Shown: piece by piece, positions 1 through 4,802 of the stretch
Position numbering within the stretch: the first letter of the stretch is position 1
Layout of the letters: the number at the start of each line of letters is the position of its first letter
Assembly: GCA_900321595.1 (NCBI GenBank)
Contig: ONWP01000018.1
Location: forward strand, 1-7,944
Origin: an uncultured Eubacteriales bacterium
GTDB taxonomy: Bacteria > Bacillota > Clostridia > Oscillospirales > Acutalibacteraceae
DNA length: 7,944 bases
Reading direction: 5' to 3'
Notes under the pieces: model-generated
What the model saw: only the letters and a program-made list of their open reading frames with translations
The model's database searches: none
What the model was told of the DNA's origin: nothing
Translations under genes and position numbers: made by a program

Positions 1-774
1 CCCGAGGGCGTGTACGAGAAGGCGCTGCCCTTCCTGTACGAATACGACAACTGGGGCGGCCGCGACGCCTGGGCTTACGAGCACCAGACCTACGAGGAGC
101 GCGCCTGGAACCAGTGGTGGGGCGGCGACCAGATCAGCTGGTTCGCCAGCCAGCCGAAGGAGGAGCGCGACAAGTTTCTCGACTACACGATGAAGTGGAC
201 CGCCGTGAACAACCCAGACGGCTTCTTCGCCTTCCCGCTGATGCGCGGCATCGGCGCCGGCGGCGACGGACAGGAGCGCTGCTACAAGCTCAACGATCCC
301 TCTGAGGCCTGTCCGGACGGCTTCGGACAGGAGGACGCGGTTAAACGCATCCTGGACGAGGGCTACGAAAAATACCGGGCGTGGGCGAACCCCTCCGATC
401 TGCTCGACTTCGGCGCCAGAGAGATCGACGATCCCGAGACCGGCGTGCGCTACCCCGAGAAGGTCGTCGTCTACGGCTCCTTCCAACCGTATGTGGGCGC
501 GGTCGCGGACGACTCCAACAGTGAGATCACCCGCATGTACTATATCGGGGACGGCAAATACGCGCTGACCTTCGTCATGCCTTACGCCGGCGAATACCGC
601 TTCGCCGTATCCACCTGGGGCACGTTGTCGGCGTGCGCGAGCCTGAACCACCCGTTCCCCTTCTCCGGCGCCGGCCACGGCAACCCCATGGTCATCCCGC
701 ATGACAACGCGGTGGTGCGCGTCACCTACGAGCACATGACCGGAAAAGTCACGCTGGAGATCATGGACGCGTAA
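1..774 (+). CDS. Protein of unknown function, 5'-truncated, with C-terminal beta-sandwich-like module
   Basis: The frame is open from the first base to a TAA at 772-774, so the true start lies upstream of the window; the GTG at 10 has no ribosome binding site and is probably internal. The visible 257 residues fall into two parts. Residues 1 to about 150 are very rich in aromatic and acidic residues (for example an NQWWGG segment) and contain Cys94 and Cys104, which could form a disulfide if the protein is exported. Residues about 153-257 look like one beta-sandwich: a VYGSFQ strand (157-162), GDGKY (183-187), PYAGEYRF (194-201) and a final strand pair ending EIMDA. This spacing recalls the X25-type modules that accompany pullulanases and other amylases, but that is a resemblance seen by eye. 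I do not recognise the upstream domain. A role in binding or processing carbohydrate is a weak inference. Confidence 0.8.
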   Translation, partial: PEGVYEKALPFLYEYDNWGGRDAWAYEHQTYEERAWNQWWGGDQISWFASQPKEERDKFLDYTMKWTAVNNPDGFFAFPLMRGIGAGGDGQERCYKLNDPSEACPDGFGQEDAVKRILDEGYEKYRAWANPSDLLDFGAREIDDPETGVRYPEKVVVYGSFQPYVGAVADDSNSEITRMYYIGDGKYALTFVMPYAGEYRFAVSTWGTLSACASLNHPFPFSGAGHGNPMVIPHDNAVVRVTYEHMTGKVTLEIMDA

Positions 775-792
775 GCGATCCGCATACAAACA

Positions 793-824
793 AGCGGCCG
801 TTTCTGCGGCCGCTCATTTCTTTT
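793..824. terminator. Hairpin terminator between convergent genes, probably bidirectional
   Basis: A perfect 8-bp stem (AGCGGCCG at 793-800, CGGCCGCT at 807-814) closes a 6-base loop. On the plus strand it is followed by CATTTCTTTT, and on the minus strand by TGTTTGTATG, so both sides are T-rich without an unbroken T run. Its place 18 bases after the stop of the left gene and about 20 bases beyond the stop of the minus-strand gene fits a shared terminator for the convergent pair. Termination should be stronger in the plus direction. Confidence 0.75.
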
Positions 825-832
825 CGCGGGGA

Positions 833-1675
833 TCAGAACTGCATCTGATTCGGGTACGCGAAGACCTCGTAGGACGCGACGTCAGACGCGGAGATCCGCG
901 ACGCGAGGCTGCCCATGCTGAAGCTGATCTTCTCACCGGGCTTGACCGGATCGGTCAGGATCGTAAACGCGACGCCGAGGCACGCGCCGTTCTGATCGTA
1001 CAGCGCAGCGGTGACGTAAACGAGAGACTGCTCCGCTTCCGTCTGATTCTCGACGCGGCCGATGATCTTCAGACCCGTATACTCGTCGTCCGACAGCGCG
1101 ATATCCGAGGTGTTCAGCCGGACGCAGTCGACCTTCGCCTCTTCGACCTGCGGATGGGGCACGGCGGTCAGCGCGTCGGACGCGCTGCCGTCGTAGGTCG
1201 TGTCGTTGTAATACCAGGCCGTCTCCCCGGGCTTCAGCACCTGCGGGTAAGCGTTGACCATGCTCATGGACGCCGCGAGCGAGCCGTCCGCCTTTTCCAG
1301 ATCGATCGTCGCGCTGGAAAGGTACAGATTCGTCGTGCCCGTATTCTTCACCGGGACTGCGGCGCTGACCCACGTCGAACCGATGCTGTCTGTCCACAGC
1401 TTCACGATCCCTTCGCCGACCTCGTAATCGGTCTTCACCGCCGCTTCCGTCGCCGCCGGCACGGCCGTCCGCTGCTCGGTCTGCGACGCCGTCTGCGCCG
1501 GTTCCTCCGCTTTGCCCTGATCGCCTTTGCCGCCGCCGGCGATCACGACGAGCAGCACCAGTGCCGCGAAAACGATGATAAGCCAGAACCAGACGCGCTT
1601 ATAGACCGGCTTCTTCGGCTTGGGCGCGGGCGTCGGCGGTGCAGGATTCTGCATCGGATTTTGATTCTCTTCCAT
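833..1675 (-). CDS. Membrane-anchored protein with two FxLyD-like domains
   Basis: The 280-residue protein starts with a short proline-rich cytoplasmic tail (about residues 7-23), then a basic stretch (K19 to R27), then one hydrophobic helix (about 28-46, WFWLIIVF onward). Positive charge before the helix predicts N-inside, C-outside topology. A low-complexity linker rich in Ala, Glu, Gln and Thr (about 50-78) leads to two similar beta-sandwich units, roughly 80-178 and 195-280. Each has the order strand - VKN or VEN - strand with a hydrophobic-x-Leu pattern - KPGE turn - strand, as in FxLyD-type domains of Firmicute surface proteins. No lipobox cysteine or catalytic motif is visible, so binding or structural work at the cell surface is the likeliest role. 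The ATG at 1673-1675 is chosen because GGGAGG lies at 1685-1690, 9 bases upstream. It is transcribed alone and has its own promoter. The specific function is unknown. Confidence 0.87.
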   Translation of the reverse strand: MEENQNPMQNPAPPTPAPKPKKPVYKRVWFWLIIVFAALVLLVVIAGGGKGDQGKAEEPAQTASQTEQRTAVPAATEAAVKTDYEVGEGIVKLWTDSIGSTWVSAAVPVKNTGTTNLYLSSATIDLEKADGSLAASMSMVNAYPQVLKPGETAWYYNDTTYDGSASDALTAVPHPQVEEAKVDCVRLNTSDIALSDDEYTGLKIIGRVENQTEAEQSLVYVTAALYDQNGACLGVAFTILTDPVKPGEKISFSMGSLASRISASDVASYEVFAYPNQMQF

Positions 1676-1701
1676 ATGTTTCGGCCTCCCGAAAAAAATG
1701 T

Positions 1702-1716
1702 CAGACCGTAAGTCTG
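1702..1716 (-). promoter_or_regulatory. Short inverted repeat at the 5' end of the leader
   Basis: CAGAC (1702-1706) and GTCTG (1712-1716) are complementary around a 5-base spacer. The repeat covers roughly +1 to +15 of the predicted minus-strand transcript. It could be a 5' stabilising hairpin or an operator just below the promoter, but a 5-bp arm is weak evidence and chance is a fair alternative. Confidence 0.3.
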
Positions 1717-1723
1717 CGCGATC

Positions 1724-1752
1724 AAATTAACATATGAAAAAGCCCTTGTCAA
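1724..1752 (-). promoter_or_regulatory. Sigma-A-type promoter for the FxLyD-like protein gene
   Basis: On the minus strand a perfect -35 TTGACA (1747-1752) is followed after exactly 17 bases by TAATTT (1724-1729). A TG one base upstream of the -10 (1731-1732) makes it an extended -10 element. The predicted start is near 1717, giving a leader of about 40 bases that contains the GGGAGG site at 1685-1690. Confidence 0.75.
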
Positions 1753-1845
1753 CGCAATTTCGGCGTTTTTCCGGCCGCCCGGCGCGAGGTGACGCGTCCG
1801 TGCGACAACCGATCATCCGCGTCCTCTTTTTCCCGCCGGCCGCCG

Positions 1846-1874
1846 TTGACAAACACCGGCGATCGTGCTATTCT
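1846..1874 (+). promoter_or_regulatory. Sigma-A-type promoter for the dockerin protein gene
   Basis: A perfect -35 TTGACA (1846-1851) and TATTCT (1869-1874) are separated by 17 bases, with TG at 1866-1867 giving an extended -10. The predicted start near 1881 leaves a leader of about 30 bases with AAAGGAAG at 1896-1903. The promoter lies inside the upstream open extension of the coding frame, which supports the start at 1911. Confidence 0.78.
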
Positions 1875-1910
1875 GATACTAATACGGAATTTCCGAAAGG
1901 AAGTATTTTT

Positions 1911-2774
1911 ATGAAAAAAGCATTTTCCCTCCTGCTCGTCTGTCTGCTCGTGATCGCGGCCGCGCTCCCGGCGTACGCGCTTGCTCTGGGCGACGTTGAC
2001 GGCGACGGCAGGGTGAGCGCGAAGGACGCGCGCCTCGCCCTTCGCATATCGGCGCGGCTTGAAAACTCGAACGAGTCGCAGAGAACGGCCGCGGACGCCT
2101 ACGGCGACGGCAATGTCTCCGCCAAGGACGCCCGGATCATCCTGCGCGTGAGCGCGCGTCTGACCACCTTCGCCGAGGCGCGCAATCCGCAGCCGCCCGC
2201 CGAGGAGCTGTACCGGCCGCTGCTCAACGCGTTCCGGCGCGCCGCCTCGAACGGCTGGCAGGGCTACGCCTACAACAAATATCCCGACGGCTATCCGGTC
2301 GGGGAATACTTCCTCCTGCTGCGGCCGCAGGCCCGCGAGATCGGCTACGCGCTGTTCGACCTGGACGGCGACGGGATCAAGGAGCTGCTCATCTCGAAAT
2401 CGGACGACAACAGCGGCATGATCGGCGGCCTGTACACGATCCGCGGCGGCAGGGTGACGCACGTCGCGTCCTCGGCGCAGCGCGTCGGCTATTATCTGCG
2501 AGCCGACGGGCGGATCTACGAATTCATCTACGGCGGCGCGATGATGGAAGCCCACCGGCTCTGCGCGCTGGAAAACGGCGAACTGGTTCCCAAGGCGCAC
2601 GCGGGCAAGGATCTCACGCGGTCAGGCAGTCCCTACGTCGGCGCCTTCATCTTCTACCGGGACTCGTACGGGAACTGGGGGCTCGCCAACCCGAGCGACA
2701 TCTCGCAGGCGGAGTACAGCCGCCGCGTCAGTCAGTACGGCCAGGTCGTGAACTTTGCCAAAACGAGTCTGTGA
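1911..2774 (+). CDS. Secreted protein with N-terminal type I dockerin-like module
   Basis: The 287-residue product begins with a Sec signal peptide: MKK, a hydrophobic core (about 5-19) and a likely cleavage site after AYA at 21-23. A dockerin-like module follows directly (about 26-87). Calcium loop 1 is canonical (D28, D30, D32, D39). Loop 2 has D62, D66 and D73 but Tyr64 at the usual Asn/Asp position. The two helices after the loops are near copies (35-50 and 69-84). Dockerins bind cohesins on scaffoldins or cell-surface proteins. After a short Pro-rich linker (about 92-98), residues 99-287 form a domain with FDLDGDG at 149-155 and Glu158, a calcium-loop-like motif seen in many clostridial hypothetical proteins; no catalytic signature is evident. 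The frame stays open back to 1734, but 1911 is chosen because it yields the signal peptide, has AAAGGAAG 7 bases upstream and lies below a promoter. It is a single-gene transcript. Confidence 0.88.
   Translation: MKKAFSLLLVCLLVIAAALPAYALALGDVDGDGRVSAKDARLALRISARLENSNESQRTAADAYGDGNVSAKDARIILRVSARLTTFAEARNPQPPAEELYRPLLNAFRRAASNGWQGYAYNKYPDGYPVGEYFLLLRPQAREIGYALFDLDGDGIKELLISKSDDNSGMIGGLYTIRGGRVTHVASSAQRVGYYLRADGRIYEFIYGGAMMEAHRLCALENGELVPKAHAGKDLTRSGSPYVGAFIFYRDSYGNWGLANPSDISQAEYSRRVSQYGQVVNFAKTSL
2013..2162 (+). repeat. Duplicated dockerin helix, two near-identical copies
   Basis: The coding stretches 2013-2060 and 2115-2162 encode 16-residue segments, VSAKDARLALRISARL and VSAKDARIILRVSARL, identical at 13 positions. 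Their codons differ at many third positions. This is the internal two-fold repeat of dockerins rather than a recent DNA duplication. Both copies keep Ala-Lys before the last calcium ligand, where cohesin contacts usually lie. Confidence 0.85.
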
Positions 2775-2806
2775 CGCGCCGGACAAAAGGCTTCGTTTTT
2801 CCGTAC

Positions 2807-2835
2807 AAACGGTTCCCCGCCGGGAGCCGTTTTTT
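2807..2835 (+). terminator. Rho-independent terminator of the dockerin protein gene
   Basis: An 11-bp stem (2807-2817 with 2822-2832, one G-T wobble) encloses the 4-base loop CGCC and ends in six T residues (2830-2835). It lies 32 bases after the stop codon and 37 bases before the next -35 element, so it insulates the miaB operon from the upstream gene. Confidence 0.92.
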
Positions 2836-2871
2836 CGTCGTCAGACAGGGCGGAAGGCCGCTTTGCCGCTG

Positions 2872-2900
2872 TTGACTTTTGCCCTCTTATGGATTATACT
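2872..2900 (+). promoter_or_regulatory. Sigma-A-type promoter of the miaB-ylbF-mutS-mutL operon
   Basis: TTGACT (2872-2877) and TATACT (2895-2900) are separated by 17 bases, each one mismatch from consensus. The predicted start is near 2907, leaving a leader of about 32 bases. This is the only good promoter I see for the four genes up to the window end. Confidence 0.82.
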
Positions 2901-2938
2901 ATATACTGATTTGTTATACGTATGATTGGAGCAATTTC

Positions 2939-4357
2939 ATGGACCAGACCCAGCGCGGCCGGTTCGTCCCCGACGCGGAGATGGCCCGGCAGACGGAATA
3001 CGCGCTTCTCTGCCGGGAGCTTCTCTCGGCCCGCTCGGACGCGCCGAAGAAGGCTTACGTGCACACCTACGGCTGTCAGGGCAACGTCGCCGACAGCGAA
3101 CGCATCAAGGGGCAGCTCCGCGAGATCGGCTACGGCTTCACCGAAACGCCCGACGACGCGGACCTGATCCTGTTCAACACATGCGCGGTGCGCGAGCACG
3201 CCGAGGACCGCGTCTTCGGCAACGTGGGCGCGCTCAAACGGCTGAAGGCCGAAAAAAAAGACGCGCTCGTCATCGCCCTGTGCGGCTGTATGGTGCAGCA
3301 GCCCCATATCGCCGAAAAGCTGCGAAAGAGCTACCCCTACGTGGATCTTATCTTCGGCACCTTTGCCATCCACCGGGTGCCGGAGCTGCTGTACCGGGTG
3401 CTGTCCGCCGGCCGCAGGCTGATCGAGATCACGCCCGGCGACGGCACGATCGCCGAGGGACTGCCCGTCGAACGCGACCGCGGGGTCAAGGCGTGGCTGC
3501 CCGTCATGTACGGCTGCAACAACTTCTGCAGCTACTGCATCGTCCCCTACGTCAGAGGCCGCGAACGCAGCCGTACGCCGGACGCCGTGCTGGCGGAGGC
3601 GCGCGCGCTCGTTTCCGACGGCGCGAAGGATATCACCCTGCTGGGGCAGAACGTCAACTCCTACGGCAACGGCTGCGGCTTCGACGCGGATTTCCCGACG
3701 CTGCTGCGCCGGATCAACGACATCCCCGGCGACTTCCGCATCCGCTTCATGACGAGCCACCCGAAGGACTGCACCCCGGCGCTGCTGGACGCCATGGCCG
3801 ACTGCGAAAAGGTCGCGAAGCACCTGCACCTGCCCGTCCAGTCCGGCTCCGACGCGATCCTGAAGCGCATGAACCGGCACTACGACCGGGCGAAATACCT
3901 GTCCCTCATCGAATACGCGCGGAAAGTCATGCCGGAGCTGTCGATCACCAGCGATATCATCGTCGGTTTTCCGGGCGAAACGCGGGAGGACTTCGAGCAG
4001 ACGCTCGATCTGGTGCGCCGCGTGGAGTACACCTCCCTCTTTACGTTCATCTACTCGAAGCGGCAGGGCACGCCGGCCGCCGCGATGGACGACCCGACGC
4101 CCCCCGCGGAGAAAAGCGCCCGGTTCCGGGAGCTGTGCGGCCTGCAGGAGGAGATCGCCTCCCGCAGAACGGCCGCCATGAAGGACCGCGTCTTCCGGGT
4201 CCTGACCGAGCCCGGCGACGAGGAGGGGCTGCTCTGCGGCCGGACGGAGGGCAACGTCATCATCAAATTCCCCGGCGATCCGGCATTGATCGGACAATTT
4301 ACAGACGTCAGAGTGACGCGTCCGCGGACGTGGATGCTCTACGGCGAACAAGCATAA
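2939..4357 (+). CDS. miaB: tRNA-2-methylthio-N6-dimethylallyladenosine synthase MiaB
   Basis: MiaB is a cytoplasmic radical SAM methylthiotransferase that converts i6A37 to ms2i6A37 in tRNAs reading UNN codons, using two 4Fe-4S clusters. The 472-residue protein has all three parts. The N-terminal MTTase domain carries cluster ligands Cys46 (YGCQGN), Cys82 (NTCAVREHAE) and Cys117 (CGCMVQQ). The radical SAM core has Cys193, Cys197 and Cys200 (GCNNFCSYC) followed by IVPYVRGRERSR, with LLGQNVNSYG further on, which is typical of MiaB rather than RimO or MtaB. A TRAM-like RNA-binding domain occupies about 412-470. An in-frame TTG at 2879 would add 20 residues but lies within the promoter, before the predicted transcription start. 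ATG 2939 has TTGGAG at 2926-2931 with 7 bases of spacing. An N-terminal extension of about 38 residues precedes the first domain. It is the first gene of the operon; the i6A37 substrate is made by MiaA, whose gene is not in the window. Confidence 0.97.
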   Translation: MDQTQRGRFVPDAEMARQTEYALLCRELLSARSDAPKKAYVHTYGCQGNVADSERIKGQLREIGYGFTETPDDADLILFNTCAVREHAEDRVFGNVGALKRLKAEKKDALVIALCGCMVQQPHIAEKLRKSYPYVDLIFGTFAIHRVPELLYRVLSAGRRLIEITPGDGTIAEGLPVERDRGVKAWLPVMYGCNNFCSYCIVPYVRGRERSRTPDAVLAEARALVSDGAKDITLLGQNVNSYGNGCGFDADFPTLLRRINDIPGDFRIRFMTSHPKDCTPALLDAMADCEKVAKHLHLPVQSGSDAILKRMNRHYDRAKYLSLIEYARKVMPELSITSDIIVGFPGETREDFEQTLDLVRRVEYTSLFTFIYSKRQGTPAAAMDDPTPPAEKSARFRELCGLQEEIASRRTAAMKDRVFRVLTEPGDEEGLLCGRTEGNVIIKFPGDPALIGQFTDVRVTRPRTWMLYGEQA

Positions 4358-4372
4358 AGGAGAGAAAATACC

Positions 4373-4786
4373 ATGAGTGTGGAAAGACTGACCCGCGAGC
4401 TGGGCAAGGAGATCCAGCGCGACCCCAGATATCTTCGGTACATGGAGGCGAAGAAGGCCAACGACGCCGACGCGAACGTGCAGATGCTGATGGCGAAGCT
4501 GACCCGCCTGCAGGAGGAATACCACGCCGAGGCCTCAAAGGAGACCCCCGACACGGACAAAATGGAAGCCTGCGACAGGGAGTTCCAGGAGGTCTATACC
4601 GAGATCATGACGACCCCCACCATGCGCGTTTTTGAGGAGGCCAAGCAGGAGATCGACGACATGATGAACTACACCGTCAAGCTCCTGGGGCTCGTCCTGC
4701 AGGGCGAGGATCCCGAGACCGCCGAGCCTCAGCCGGAGTTCGGCGGCTGCACCGGCTCCTGCAGCACCTGCGGCGGCTGCGGCTGA
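4373..4786 (+). CDS. YlbF/YmcA-family regulator with a C-terminal four-cysteine tail
   Basis: This 137-residue protein is almost entirely helical, with the charged heptad-like pattern of the YlbF/YmcA (Com_YlbF, DUF964) family: an N-terminal segment ending DPRYLRYMEAKKAND, a long central helix, and a second conserved part around VYTEIMTTPTMRVFEEAKQ. In Bacillus subtilis the paralogues YlbF (RicF) and YmcA (RicA) join YaaT (RicT) in a cytoplasmic complex that binds 4Fe-4S clusters and works with RNase Y in mRNA maturation, competence and biofilm formation. Here the tail carries Cys126, Cys130, Cys133 and Cys136 (CX3CX2CX2C) in a Gly/Ser-rich stretch, a plausible Fe-S or metal ligand set. The gene starts 15 bases after miaB with AAAGGAG at 4356-4362 overlapping the miaB stop codon, so translation may be linked. 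Family membership is confident; whether it is the RicA or RicF equivalent is not settled, so no symbol is given. Confidence 0.93.
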   Translation: MSVERLTRELGKEIQRDPRYLRYMEAKKANDADANVQMLMAKLTRLQEEYHAEASKETPDTDKMEACDREFQEVYTEIMTTPTMRVFEEAKQEIDDMMNYTVKLLGLVLQGEDPETAEPQPEFGGCTGSCSTCGGCG

Positions 4787-4802
4787 GAAGCGGGAGGCAC
4801 CC

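Noticed and set aside
1543..1752. Alternative minus-strand frame starting at 1752
   Set aside because: It is out of frame with the FxLyD-like protein, starts in the -35 box and turns into an Arg/Ser-rich string.
1753..1845. GC-rich tracts between the divergent promoters, considered as a hairpin or operator
   Set aside because: Only short overlapping CGGCC/GGCCG pieces pair, as expected by chance in such DNA; no clean inverted repeat was found.
1734..1910. N-terminal extension of the dockerin protein to an ATG at 1734
   Set aside because: It would hide the signal peptide 59 residues inside the protein and span a near-consensus promoter; the ATG at 1911 has its own ribosome binding site.
1749..2600. 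Minus-strand open frame opposite the dockerin gene
   Set aside because: It would cover the promoter region and lie antisense to a signal peptide and dockerin; its composition is that of a shadow frame.
2896..2906. AT-rich repeated TATAC near the miaB promoter
   Set aside because: It is explained by the -10 element and adjoining bases; nothing suggests a separate repeat element.
2879..2938. N-terminal extension of MiaB to a TTG at 2879
   Set aside because: The codon lies between the -35 and -10 boxes, upstream of the predicted transcription start; ATG 2939 has a well-placed TTGGAG.
2894..4525. Long minus-strand open frame of 543 codons opposite miaB
   Set aside because: It is the antisense shadow of a GC-rich gene; its translation is Val/Arg/Asp/Ala-rich without motifs, whereas the plus strand has complete MiaB motifs.
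2926..4635. Plus-strand open frame of 569 codons overlapping miaB and the ylbF-family gene in another frame
   Set aside because: The product is an Arg/Ala/Pro/Gly-rich string typical of a shifted frame in high-GC DNA, and it crosses two well-supported genes.
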